This document shows positions 45,980 through 54,325 of a stretch of DNA of 64,000 nt, in pieces. A program made the position numbers and the translations under genes. The notes beneath the pieces are model-generated. The model was given only the letters and a program-made list of their open reading frames with translations. It had not been told where the DNA came from and searched no databases. Source of the DNA: Methylophilales bacterium (lineage in GTDB: Bacteria; Pseudomonadota; Gammaproteobacteria; Burkholderiales; Methylophilaceae); assembly GCA_019823025.1 (NCBI GenBank), contig CP081940.1, positions 558,001 through 622,000 of the forward strand. Direction: 5' to 3'. Position 1 is the stretch's first letter. Each line of letters begins with the position of its first letter.

Positions 45980-47577
45980 TAACCGTTTTCAAGCATTTCT
46001 TTTCTAATTTTAGGCGGTGTTTCGAATGTATGGAATGGTGCAGGTGATGGAACTGTCCATTCAAGACCTCTCGCGCCCTCCCAAGATACTGCTTTCGCTT
46101 TTTTACCACCTAGAGCACACTTTATTACAATATAGATAAATAGTAACTGTGTAAGGCCATAAGCAAATCCACCAATACTTGATATCATATTGAAATCAGC
46201 AAATTGGATATTATAGTCGGGTATTCTTCTTGGCATTCCTGCAAGTCCTAAGAAATGCTGAGGGAAGAAAAGTATATTAGCTGCTATTGTAGAAAGCCAA
46301 AAGTGTATCTTTCCTAGCCTTTCGTCATACATGTGGCCTGTCCATTTTGGAAGCCAGTAGTATACTGCCCCCATTAAGGCAAATACCGCACCTGTGAGAA
46401 GAACATAATGAAAATGAGCAACAACAAAATAAGTATCATGATACTGAAAGTCAACTGGAGTAATACCTAACATCAGTCCAGAAAAACCACCGATAGTAAA
46501 TAATATAACGAATGCTATTGCAAATAACATAGGAGTTTCAAAGGTCATTGATCCCCTCCACATAGTGGCCATCCAGTTAAATACTTTTACCCCAGTAGGA
46601 ACAGCAATCAACATTGTTGCATACATGAAGAACAATTCACCTTTGATGGGAAGCCCTACAGTAAACATATGGTGAGCCCAAACAAAAAATGACAGAATTG
46701 CAATCGAGGCAGTCGCGTAAACCATAGATGCATAGCCAAATAATGGCTTTCTTGAAAATGTTGGGATAATTGAAGAAACTATTCCAAAGGCTGGCAAGGC
46801 TAAAATATAAACTTCAGGATGCCCAAAGAACCAGAAAATGTGTTGGAATAATACAGGGTCCCCTCCACCAGCTGCACTAAAAAAACTCGTTCCGAAGTAT
46901 TTGTCTGTGAGAAGCATTGTTACTGCTCCTGCTAAAACTGGTAATGAAGCAATTAATAAAAATGAAGTAATAACCCAAGTCCAAACAAATAATGGCATTT
47001 GCATCAATGACATACCTGGTGCTCTCATATTGAACACTGTCGCAATAATGTTAATTGCACCCATTATTGATGATATCCCTAAAAAATGGACAGCAAATAT
47101 CAGAAACGGGAATGCATCTCCTGTTTGAAGAACCAGGGGCGGATACATCGTCCATCCCCCTGCAGGCCCACCACCTTGCATAAATATTGTGCTTAAAAGC
47201 AAAGCAAAAGCAAATGGGAGTATCCAAAAACTCATATTATTCATTCTAGGTAAAGCCATATCTGGCGCACCAATCATTAGCGGTATCATCCAATTTGCAA
47301 GACCTACACCTGCTGGCATAACTGCACCAAATATCATTACTAATGCATGAATGGTCACCATAGAGTTATAAAATTGAGGGTCTACAAATTGTAAGCCTGG
47401 TTGAAACAACTCAGCACGAATAATCATGGCCATAGCACCGCCAACAAAAAACATTGTCAGGGCAAATATCAAATATAACGTACCAATATCTTTGTGGTTA
47501 GTAGAGAAAAACCAACGTTTCAATCCGGTTGGCTTGTGATCATGATCATGATGTGTGTCTTTTGCTAATGTGCTCAT
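45979..47577 (-). CDS. coxA: Cytochrome c oxidase subunit I
   Basis: Catalytic subunit with heme a, heme a3 and CuB, 532 residues and twelve membrane helices. Seen: STNHKDIGTLYLIFA, the low-spin heme His in TIHALVMIFG, the CuB/Tyr segment WFFGHPEVYILALPAFG, FVWAHHMFTVGL, the HDTYFVVAHFHYVL end and a K-channel-like region. Canonical A-type mitochondrial-like oxidase. The His-rich start (KDTHHDHDHKPTG) is unusual but may only be a disordered tail. It follows coxB by 29 bases. Confidence 0.97.
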   Translation of the reverse strand: MSTLAKDTHHDHDHKPTGLKRWFFSTNHKDIGTLYLIFALTMFFVGGAMAMIIRAELFQPGLQFVDPQFYNSMVTIHALVMIFGAVMPAGVGLANWMIPLMIGAPDMALPRMNNMSFWILPFAFALLLSTIFMQGGGPAGGWTMYPPLVLQTGDAFPFLIFAVHFLGISSIMGAINIIATVFNMRAPGMSLMQMPLFVWTWVITSFLLIASLPVLAGAVTMLLTDKYFGTSFFSAAGGGDPVLFQHIFWFFGHPEVYILALPAFGIVSSIIPTFSRKPLFGYASMVYATASIAILSFFVWAHHMFTVGLPIKGELFFMYATMLIAVPTGVKVFNWMATMWRGSMTFETPMLFAIAFVILFTIGGFSGLMLGITPVDFQYHDTYFVVAHFHYVLLTGAVFALMGAVYYWLPKWTGHMYDERLGKIHFWLSTIAANILFFPQHFLGLAGMPRRIPDYNIQFADFNMISSIGGFAYGLTQLLFIYIVIKCALGGKKAKAVSWEGARGLEWTVPSPAPFHTFETPPKIRKEMLENG

Positions 47578-47606
47578 AATTGCTTCCTAAATTAAAATTT
47601 TAAATA

Positions 47607-48746
47607 TTATTTTGTTTGATTCTTTCTTGCTTCAGCTACTTCTTTTGGTTGTATAAGGTCACCCGTATTATTTCCCCAAGCATTTCTCTCGTATGTGGTT
47701 ACTGTCGCTATTTCAACGTCAGAGAGTTGGTCACCAAATTTTGGCATCAGATTTTTACCATAAATAATTCTATATAAGTGCTCAAGTGTATTTTCTTTTT
47801 TCAATGCAATTTCACTTCCAGCCAGAGCAGGGAATGCACCAGGGACACCTTCACCATTTGCTTGGTGGCACATTAGACATTGTTTTTTATAAACTTTCTC
47901 TCCCTCAGCCATTGACTCATCCATTGTCAAAGTTTTATTTTGTGACTCTAATGCAGCCAATTTTAATGCCTTTCTATCATCTATCCATGCTTCGTAATCT
48001 TCCATTGAAACAGCCTTAACAACAATCGGCATATATCCATGTCCTTTACCACATATTTCAGTACAATTTCCTCGATAAGTTCCAGGCTCCTCGATTATTG
48101 CCCAATTGTCGTTTATGAACCCGGGTATTGCATCTCGCTTCCAACCCAGCTCAGGAACCCACCAAGCATGAATTACATCCTCAGCAGTTGTTAATATTCT
48201 TAATTTTGTATTAATTGGAACAACAAGAGGCTCATCTACATCTAGAAGATAGTTTTCATATTCCATCGGATTTTGTCCAGAATCTCTTTGAGCAACTTCT
48301 TGGCTTTTAGGATCAAGTGAACTATATAAAGTAATATCTTCATCCAAGTAATCATATTTCCATTTCCATTGAATGCCTGTAGCTTTAATGGTTATTTTTG
48401 CTTCGGAAGTATCATCCATTTTAATAAGTAATTTTGTTGCAGGAATAGCCAGTGCAATAATTATTGCAGTAGGAACTATTGTCCATATAATTTCAACAGT
48501 TGTGCTGTGGGAAAATTTAGAAGCCTTAGCTCCCTTAGATTTTCTATGATGAAATATTGACCAGAACATAACACCAAATACTAAGATACCAATTATAGTT
48601 ACCACCCAAAGTGTAAGCATATGCATATCATAAATTTCTTTACTGATGGGAGTCACTCCCTGAGTCATGTTAAGACCCCAGTCAGCTAATGCTGTGAGTG
48701 GAGTAAATAGTATAAGGGCAAGAAACTTTTGATAAATTGATTTCAA
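47607..48746 (-). CDS. coxB: Cytochrome c oxidase subunit II with fused cytochrome c domain
   Basis: 379 residues: a signal peptide (to about 21), two membrane helices (42-64 and 85-108), the CuA cupredoxin domain with H193, C228, E230, C232, H236 and M239 (CTEICGKGHGYMPI), and a C-terminal cytochrome c domain with C290-L-M-C-H294 and M334 as probable axial ligand. This is the caa3-like layout in which the oxidase carries its own electron donor. First gene of the cox operon; promoter in 48747-48911. Confidence 0.96.
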   Translation of the reverse strand: MKSIYQKFLALILFTPLTALADWGLNMTQGVTPISKEIYDMHMLTLWVVTIIGILVFGVMFWSIFHHRKSKGAKASKFSHSTTVEIIWTIVPTAIIIALAIPATKLLIKMDDTSEAKITIKATGIQWKWKYDYLDEDITLYSSLDPKSQEVAQRDSGQNPMEYENYLLDVDEPLVVPINTKLRILTTAEDVIHAWWVPELGWKRDAIPGFINDNWAIIEEPGTYRGNCTEICGKGHGYMPIVVKAVSMEDYEAWIDDRKALKLAALESQNKTLTMDESMAEGEKVYKKQCLMCHQANGEGVPGAFPALAGSEIALKKENTLEHLYRIIYGKNLMPKFGDQLSDVEIATVTTYERNAWGNNTGDLIQPKEVAEARKNQTK

Positions 48747-48911
48747 TTTGAATTACCTTTAATTAAGTTATTTAGTTTATTAAATTTCATTACAAAGAAC
48801 TCTTGTTAGTGACTCAACAAAGCCATTAAAATTCCAACAAATAGATTCACTCGAGAATATTAACTCAGATTTTTTCTGATATTGTTAATAAATTGTAACA
48901 ATTTTATCAGC
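48747..48911. promoter_or_regulatory. Regulatory region upstream of coxB
   Basis: No gene fits here. It holds an inverted repeat ATTGTTA (48881-48887) / TAACAAT (48896-48902) with an eight-base gap and a second one TCAGA/TCTGA around 48865-48879. Both lie about 120-155 bases upstream of coxB and may be operator sites. I cannot assign a regulator or a sure -10/-35 pair. Confidence 0.35.
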
Positions 48912-48941
48912 AAAAAAAAAGTATTTCAATTACTCAAATAC
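48912..48941 (-). terminator. Terminator after the DUF2244 gene
   Basis: GTATTT (48921-48926) and AAATAC (48936-48941) form a six-pair stem around a nine-base loop; on the minus strand nine Ts follow at once (48920-48912). It lies six bases after the DUF2244 stop. The stem is AT-rich and short, so strength is uncertain. Confidence 0.6.
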
Positions 48942-48947
48942 AATTTT

Positions 48948-49409
48948 TTAAAATCTTTTTAATAAATTAAACAATTTTTTCCTATTCTCTTCATTTACTT
49001 TTGCTCCAATATAGGTTTTTTTTCCCGACTTTGATATATATATCTCTGAATGTTTCAGATTGGTTGGAGGATTAAAAGAAAATTTTGACCACTCTTTAAT
49101 AAATTTTACATTAGAGATTTTTTTTCCTTGAACAAAAGAAATTTCTATTTCAGTCGGGCCTATAATAATCTTTTCATAGAACGTGCTCTTCAAAGCAGTT
49201 ATATATAGGGCATATCCTAAAAATATCGTTTCAACCCCATAAAATGGAATTGCTAAATAAAGATTTATATAACTTAAAATAATTGCGATGATTAGGATTA
49301 AAATAACAAAACAAAGATATATTTTTTTTATTAATGACCATGACATTGCTGGATTAGGCCGAACAATAATCTCATGCGTCTCTGGTTTAATTAACTTATG
49401 TTCAATCAT
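48948..49409 (-). CDS. DUF2244 membrane protein
   Basis: 153-residue protein with two adjacent membrane helices at about 24-70 (LIKKIYLCFVILILIIAII and LAIPFYGVETIFLGYAL). The DUF2244 hallmarks are RPNPAMSW near the start and the later GPTEIEISFVQGKK and KEWSKFSF. The start ATG at 49409 is chosen: the frame continues upstream through the tRNA gene, but that part is tRNA and not protein. DUF2244 genes sit next to cox clusters in alpha- and betaproteobacteria; function is unknown. Confidence 0.84.
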   Translation of the reverse strand: MIEHKLIKPETHEIIVRPNPAMSWSLIKKIYLCFVILILIIAIILSYINLYLAIPFYGVETIFLGYALYITALKSTFYEKIIIGPTEIEISFVQGKKISNVKFIKEWSKFSFNPPTNLKHSEIYISKSGKKTYIGAKVNEENRKKLFNLLKRF

Positions 49410-49430
49410 GATTAAATTTTTAATATTTAT

Positions 49431-49517
49431 TGGTGCCGAGAGAGAGAATCGAACTCTCACGCTGTTGCCAGCGCGGGATTTTGAATCCCGTGCGTCTACC
49501 AGTTCCGCCATCCCGGC
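49431..49517 (-). tRNA. tRNA-Leu (anticodon CAA)
   Basis: 87-base class II tRNA. On the minus strand it begins GCCGGGATGGCGGAACTGG and ends in encoded CCA. The acceptor stem is paired with one G-U, the anticodon stem-loop is CGGGA-TTCAAAA-TCCCG giving CAA (reads UUG), the long variable arm CGCTG/CAGCG is present, and the T-loop is TTCGATT. Single tRNA between the DUF2244 and queA genes. Its wobble cytidine is the expected target of TrmL encoded at 2832. Confidence 0.97.
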
Positions 49518-49553
49518 TGAAATAAGCCGTAAGTATATCAACCAATGACGCTT

Positions 49554-50603
49554 ATGGAAATCGATGATTTTGATTATGAACTCCCAACAAACTTAATTGC
49601 TCAGCAACCTCCAAAAGTCCGTGGTGACAGCAAATTATTGATTGTAAATCCAAACAAAACTAGCCTACTAGATAGTCATTGTAAAAATTTTTATGACTAC
49701 TTATCTCCCAAAGATCTATTAATTTTTAATGATACCAAAGTAATTAAGGCAAGATTATTTGGAGAAAAAGCCACGGGGGGAAAGGTTGAGCTTTTAATAG
49801 AAAATATCATAGACCCTAATCATGCACTTACAATGATTAAAACTTCAAAAAAAATACACATTGGGCTCAAAATATTTATTTCTAAATCAATTTTTTTAGA
49901 AGTAACAAAACTAGATGAAAAATTATTCCGTGTTAAATTATTTGGATCTAATTTTACAAGGTTGCTTGAAGAATTTGGTCATGTCCCACTACCTCCATAT
50001 ATCAATAGGAAAGATCAAGCAGAAGACTTAGAAAGATACCAAACTACGTTTGCTAAAAATTTAGGTGCAGTAGCAGCTCCAACGGCTGGCCTCCACTTTA
50101 CAGAAAATGATTTCATAAGATTTAAACAACATAAAATTAGCTATAACTTTTTAACATTGCATGTAGGGTCTGGGACATTCCAACCTGTCAAAACCAAAAA
50201 TATTTCTGATCACCAAATGCACTTTGAATATTTTAATATCACTGAACAGCTAAAAGATCAAATTCTAAATACTAAAAAGGAAGGTGGTCGTATTATTGCG
50301 ATTGGAACAACTTGCATGCGGGCGCTTGAAGCATCATTTATGGATAATGAAATTAAAACTGGTAATCAAAAGACTAATATATTTATAACACCTGGATATA
50401 AATTTAATATTGTTGATGGTTTATTCACTAACTTTCACCTTCCAAAAAGTACACTTCTTATGTTAGTGTCTGCTTTTGCTGGATATGAATTTACAAAAGA
50501 AATATATACTCACGCTATTAGTAAAAAATACCGGTTCTTTAGCTATGGTGATGCAATATTTATTGAACAAAAAATGCTTAAAGAAGACTTACATAATAAT
50601 TAA
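49554..50603 (+). CDS. queA: S-adenosylmethionine:tRNA ribosyltransferase-isomerase QueA
   Basis: Makes epoxyqueuosine at the wobble position of GUN-anticodon tRNAs. Product 349 residues. Seen: DFDYELPTNLIAQQP at the start, FNDTKVIKARLFGEK, YINRKDQAEDLERYQTTFAKNLGAVAAPTAGLHFT, HVGSGTFQPVKT and FHLPKSTLLMLVSAFAG. I start at ATG 49554 because MEIDDFDYELP lines up with MRVTDFSFELP of E. coli; ATG 49545 adds three residues. The usual partner tgt is not in the window. Confidence 0.95.
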   Translation: MEIDDFDYELPTNLIAQQPPKVRGDSKLLIVNPNKTSLLDSHCKNFYDYLSPKDLLIFNDTKVIKARLFGEKATGGKVELLIENIIDPNHALTMIKTSKKIHIGLKIFISKSIFLEVTKLDEKLFRVKLFGSNFTRLLEEFGHVPLPPYINRKDQAEDLERYQTTFAKNLGAVAAPTAGLHFTENDFIRFKQHKISYNFLTLHVGSGTFQPVKTKNISDHQMHFEYFNITEQLKDQILNTKKEGGRIIAIGTTCMRALEASFMDNEIKTGNQKTNIFITPGYKFNIVDGLFTNFHLPKSTLLMLVSAFAGYEFTKEIYTHAISKKYRFFSYGDAIFIEQKMLKEDLHNN

Positions 50604-50623
50604 TTGAAAACGGAATAATTAAA

Positions 50624-51496
50624 ATGAAAAAATTGCTGCTTGTTTTACTATCAACCGCTACAGTTTTTGCAAGTAACATCAATGCCGAGATTAAGGAACA
50701 GGCAGAACTAGTTTTTAAGATTCCTCTCAAAAAACAACCAACAACTAGGCCACAAACACTCGCCTATATTCCAGTAGAAAAAAAATATTATATTGCTGAT
50801 GGTGGATTAGCACCCATGGGTTCTAACAGTCAGGCACCCATATCTAAATCTTTAATCCATACATACGATGACAAGGGTAACTATATTGAATCAACCCGAC
50901 CCGGCTTTGACAACCGATCAATTTATTTCAATACCAAAAAAGCTGAACTGGAAACAATTACATACAATGTATCAGCTTCAGCTGGATTCGCTCCTATGAC
51001 AGGAATCTACACTTTAGAACTTGATGATGATGGATTATTAACAGGTAAATCAAACGATATTATCAATACAGTTTTTGCTTTTGAAAGCTCAGGCACAATG
51101 CCCTCTTATGATGGTAAAAATAACCTATATTTTGCGAAACAAGAAAAATCAAACAAAGTCATCGTTGTAGATGCAGAAGAGTTTACTGCTAAAAAAACAA
51201 TAGAACTTGATTTTAAAACACCAAATGTTAAGCCCTTTGATGTCGCAAGTCATTTTATTGCTTTCACAGATGTTAAAGATAACGAGTTAATTTTACTTGA
51301 TGTTGAAAATAAACGATTTTTGATTTATGACACCGAAGGTAAATATAAAGGAGAAAGTAAGTTACCTAAGAAATTAAAGTTACGCTCAAAAAATTATTTT
51401 AACGGGCTAGGTTACACGCTTAACGGATATTACTTCGTTTATATTGACTCTGAGGGTGAGTTTGGTACTTATCATGCATACAAGGTACTGGACTAA
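50624..51496 (+). CDS. Exported protein of unknown function, beta-propeller-like
   Basis: 290 residues with a clean signal peptide (MKKLLLVLLSTATVFASNINA). The mature part consists of repeated short strands with Gly/Asp turns (LAYIPVEKKYYIADGG, LIHTYDDKGNYIEST, KVIVVDAEEFTAKKTIELDF, NELILLDVENKRFLIYDTEGKYKGES), as in NHL or WD-like propellers. I do not recognise a named family. It follows queA by 20 bases on the same strand and its stop abuts the stop of convergent proS. Periplasmic location is likely; no catalytic motif is visible. Confidence 0.72.
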   Translation: MKKLLLVLLSTATVFASNINAEIKEQAELVFKIPLKKQPTTRPQTLAYIPVEKKYYIADGGLAPMGSNSQAPISKSLIHTYDDKGNYIESTRPGFDNRSIYFNTKKAELETITYNVSASAGFAPMTGIYTLELDDDGLLTGKSNDIINTVFAFESSGTMPSYDGKNNLYFAKQEKSNKVIVVDAEEFTAKKTIELDFKTPNVKPFDVASHFIAFTDVKDNELILLDVENKRFLIYDTEGKYKGESKLPKKLKLRSKNYFNGLGYTLNGYYFVYIDSEGEFGTYHAYKVLD

Positions 51497-52729
51497 CTAA
51501 TTCTTAAGTTTACCTAACAACTCCTCGAGATTAATAACTAATGAGCTCTGCTCACTTCGTCCTTTATACTCATATTTGTTATCTTTTATCGTTTTATCCC
51601 CTACCGTCACCCTATGAGGTATACCGATTAGATCGGCTTCACTAAACATCACGCCTGGGCGGAGGCCTCTATCATCTAGAAGGACATCAAAGCCCTGTTT
51701 AATTAAGTCATCATAAAGTTTATCTGCATAGCTTCTCACTTCCTTGTTTTTATCATATCCAATAGGCGTAATAATCACTTCGAAAGGTGCAATTGATGAA
51801 GGAAAGATGATACCGCTTTCATCGTGGCTTTGTTCAATTGTCGCTGCCACAATTCTTGAAACACCTATCCCATAACAACCCATGATGACAGGTTTTGACG
51901 ATCCATCTTCTGCAATAAAATTAGCAGACATTTTTTCAGAATATTTTGATCCTAATTGAAAAATGTGACCGACCTCAATACCTCGACAGGTTTTAAATTT
52001 ATCAATATTAGGGTTATCTTTTGCTAATTCAATATTCGCAGCATAATCAGAATGCTCATCATAGACTAGAACGTCTTCGCCAGAATCTGCAAGAACATGA
52101 AACTCGTGAGATGCATCGCCTCCGATAGCCCCATTATCTGCTGACACAGCTCTAAACTTTAATCCAATGCGATTAAATATATTCTCATATACCTTAAACA
52201 TTTTTTGGTATGTTTCTTTGAGACAATCAAAATTGGTATGGAATGAATATGCATCTTTCATTAAAAATTCTCTAGCCCTCATAACGCCAAACCTAGGTCT
52301 TATCTCGTCTCTAAATTTCATTTGAATTTGGTAGAAATTGATAGGTAATTGTTTATAGCTGTTAATTTCTTTTCTTATAATATCTGTGATCACTTCCTCA
52401 TGCGTAGGCCCAAAACAAAACTCTTTCTCATGCCTATCTTTAATTTTTAACATTTGAGGACCAAACTCCTCCCAACGTTCGGACTCCTTCCATAAGTCAG
52501 CAGGCTGAATGGCTGGCATTAAAAGCTCTATGCAATCTGCCTTATTAAGCTCATCCCTTATAATCATTTCAATTTTTTTTAACACCCGGAGGCCCAATGG
52601 CATAATGGTGTATAGGCCTGACCCAAGCAATCTAACCATACCTGCCCTTACAAGCAACTGATGACTTAAAAGTTCAGCCTCCGCTGGAGATTCCTTCCTT
52701 GTTGCAATGTAGAATTTTGATGCTCGCAT
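51497..52729 (-). CDS. proS: Prolyl-tRNA synthetase without editing domain
   Basis: Class II synthetase of only 410 residues; the usual beta/gammaproteobacterial enzyme has about 570. Motif 2 ([27 protein letters not shown], near 138-164) and motif 3 ([13 protein letters not shown], near 284-296) are intact, as is the C-terminal anticodon domain. Between [10 protein letters not shown] (ends 236) and [13 protein letters not shown] (from 248) only about eleven residues remain, where E. coli ProRS carries the ~180-residue INS domain that hydrolyses Ala-tRNA-Pro. The flanks are so E. coli-like that this is a clean loss rather than a different subfamily. The frame is open and in an operon, so it is not a pseudogene. 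Confidence 0.95.
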   Translation of the reverse strand: MRASKFYIATRKESPAEAELLSHQLLVRAGMVRLLGSGLYTIMPLGLRVLKKIEMIIRDELNKADCIELLMPAIQPADLWKESERWEEFGPQMLKIKDRHEKEFCFGPTHEEVITDIIRKEINSYKQLPINFYQIQMKFRDEIRPRFGVMRAREFLMKDAYSFHTNFDCLKETYQKMFKVYENIFNRIGLKFRAVSADNGAIGGDASHEFHVLADSGEDVLVYDEHSDYAANIELAKDNPNIDKFKTCRGIEVGHIFQLGSKYSEKMSANFIAEDGSSKPVIMGCYGIGVSRIVAATIEQSHDESGIIFPSSIAPFEVIITPIGYDKNKEVRSYADKLYDDLIKQGFDVLLDDRGLRPGVMFSEADLIGIPHRVTVGDKTIKDNKYEYKGRSEQSSLVINLEELLGKLKN

Positions 52730-52731
52730 TT

Positions 52732-53187
52732 TTAATTATTTCCTTTCATTTCACCTTGTAATGATGATTGGATATCATGCCATAACTTTTTCTTCTTATC
52801 CGGGTTTGACAACATTTCATCTAACGATGGCAATGATTTAATAGTTACATCTAAATCATGTAACCCCATTGAGTTCGATCCCCCTATGAAGAATATGTGA
52901 ATTATTGAGTTCTTCTTTAATATTACATCAATCTCCCCTTCTTCTATATTCCCCAAGTATTTTGAATTTACTGAAATAGAATTCATATACACATGAATAT
53001 TTTTAAATAATTCTTTTGCATCATTGGTTAAGCTATCAAGCTCGGGCACTATAATTGAAATATTTAATTCTTTAAAAAAATATAAGCCAATGTTAGAAAA
53101 GGCCTGTGTAGTTTTTTTCGGACTTTTTTTATTCAGCCAAATTGGGAGTAAATTCAGTTCCTCGTATGCAACCTTTTTTTCTATCAT
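52732..53187 (-). CDS. Possible DNA polymerase III psi subunit (HolD-like)
   Basis: 151-residue soluble protein, highly diverged. Three parts fit E. coli psi: [14 protein letters not shown] (psi: LQQLGITQWSLRR), [18 protein letters not shown] (psi: LPALTDPLVSDVLRAL) and, best, [21 protein letters not shown] (psi: SPALTDLRANPTARAALWQQI). In E. coli holD lies next to rimI; here it also follows rimI, between it and proS. If correct, it links the clamp loader to chi and SSB. The alignment was done by eye from memory of the E. coli protein, so the call is moderate. Confidence 0.55.
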   Translation of the reverse strand: MIEKKVAYEELNLLPIWLNKKSPKKTTQAFSNIGLYFFKELNISIIVPELDSLTNDAKELFKNIHVYMNSISVNSKYLGNIEEGEIDVILKKNSIIHIFFIGGSNSMGLHDLDVTIKSLPSLDEMLSNPDKKKKLWHDIQSSLQGEMKGNN

Positions 53188-53193
53188 ATTTAT

Positions 53194-53658
53194 TTAAAAG
53201 CTTAACGCCATTAAAATGGCATCTTCATTTCCATTTGATGTTTTGTAGTAATTTGGTCGAATTCCAACCTCATTGAAACCTTTTTTTTCATATAACAGAA
53301 TAGCATTTTTATTTGACCTTCTGACCTCTAAAAATAGATTTGACACTTTTCTTTCTAAACAATTTTTAACTAGGTGACTTATTATAATTTTCCCAAAGCC
53401 TTGCTTATGAAAATGCTTGTTTACCGTGATATTTAGGAGTTCACATTCATCGGCTGCGAAGCTTGCAATGTAATAACCTATAATTAATTCATCACCTTTT
53501 AACACTTGAAATAGATTGCCAGCACTTATCGAATCAAGAAGATTTTTTTTTGACCAAGGCGAAATATGGCAATCTGCTTCAATCAAGACAATTTTTTCTA
53601 TATCACTCAACTCTACATTTATGAAGCTAAATTTTTCTTTCTTTGGCTTTAAGATCAA
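53194..53658 (-). CDS. rimI: Ribosomal protein alanine acetyltransferase-like RimI (GNAT)
   Basis: GNAT-fold N-acetyltransferase. Seen: ISPWSKKNLLDSI, the acetyl-CoA loop KQGFGKIIISHL, LFLEVRRSNKNAILLYEKKGFNEVGIRPNYY and NEDAILMAL, which closely follow RimI. The start is uncertain: an ATG at 53715 would overlap tsaB by 89 bases, while the TTG at 53658 gives 154 residues (E. coli: 148). I use 53658. Lies between tsaB and the holD-like gene; tsaB-rimI pairing is conserved in many bacteria. Confidence 0.86.
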   Translation of the reverse strand: MILKPKKEKFSFINVELSDIEKIVLIEADCHISPWSKKNLLDSISAGNLFQVLKGDELIIGYYIASFAADECELLNITVNKHFHKQGFGKIIISHLVKNCLERKVSNLFLEVRRSNKNAILLYEKKGFNEVGIRPNYYKTSNGNEDAILMALSF

Positions 53659-54325
53659 TTTCTCTTTCACTGATAGTTTTGGCAACGTTATTCCTAATAT
53701 ATATAGGTGCGGCATTTTTAAGATTAAAATTTTTATCTAGCCTTTTTATGCTTAATTGAGCAATTGCACCTGCTAATGGGTATTCATTCTCATCAATTAT
53801 AACTTTTTGGTCTTGGTATCTCTCAATTAGAATTTTTTTATATTCAAAAACACCTGACCCGGCGATAACACCATCTACTAAATCTAAATTAGGTAAATCG
53901 CATGGCTCAAAGACACCGCTATCAATAATTGAAACCAGCTCACCATTGACCCTCTTATATGCGCCCATATATAACTCTCCCATCCTTGCATCCACGCAAG
54001 GTATGACGACATCTTTATTTACTTTTTTGGCAATAGCCTCTAGATTATTGATTCCTACAATAGGTAAATTATGGGCATATGCAATACCGTATGCCACACC
54101 CGCAGCAATTCTGACCCCTGTAAATGATCCTGGGCCTGCGCCAAAGGCAACACCATTAAGATCACTAAAATTAATATCACTTATATCCATTAAGTTTTTC
54201 AATAAAGGTAGGATATTTTCAGAATGTTTTTTATCAGATGAATACGATTCCTCAATTAAAGAATCATTTTTTAGTAAAGCAATAGATAAAAGTTGACCCG
54301 AGGTGTCGATTGATAAAATGTTCAT
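53627..54325 (-). CDS. tsaB: tRNA threonylcarbamoyladenosine protein TsaB
   Basis: Non-catalytic partner of TsaD in formation of t6A37 in ANN-decoding tRNAs. It has 232 residues. Seen: MNILSIDTSGQLLSIAL, GAGPGSFTGVRIAAGVAYGIAYA and PCVDARMGELYMGAYKR, the ASKHA-like N-terminal half. Its start overlaps the dinG-type helicase by four bases and its end overlaps rimI. Confidence 0.93.
   Translation of the reverse strand: MNILSIDTSGQLLSIALLKNDSLIEESYSSDKKHSENILPLLKNLMDISDINFSDLNGVAFGAGPGSFTGVRIAAGVAYGIAYAHNLPIVGINNLEAIAKKVNKDVVIPCVDARMGELYMGAYKRVNGELVSIIDSGVFEPCDLPNLDLVDGVIAGSGVFEYKKILIERYQDQKVIIDENEYPLAGAIAQLSIKRLDKNFNLKNAAPIYIRNNVAKTISEREIDLKAKERKI

Noticed and set aside
49410..49541. N-terminal extension of the DUF2244 protein through the tRNA gene
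   Set aside because: The frame is open across the tRNA-Leu gene on the same strand, but those residues are tRNA sequence. ATG 49409 gives the normal family start.
49288..49548. Plus-strand reading frame of 86 codons across the tRNA and DUF2244 gene
   Set aside because: It is antisense to tRNA-Leu and to DUF2244, with no family resemblance and no ribosome site.
51497..52729. proS as a truncated pseudogene
   Set aside because: The N- and C-terminal parts are complete, all catalytic motifs are present and the frame is open; only the internal editing domain is missing.
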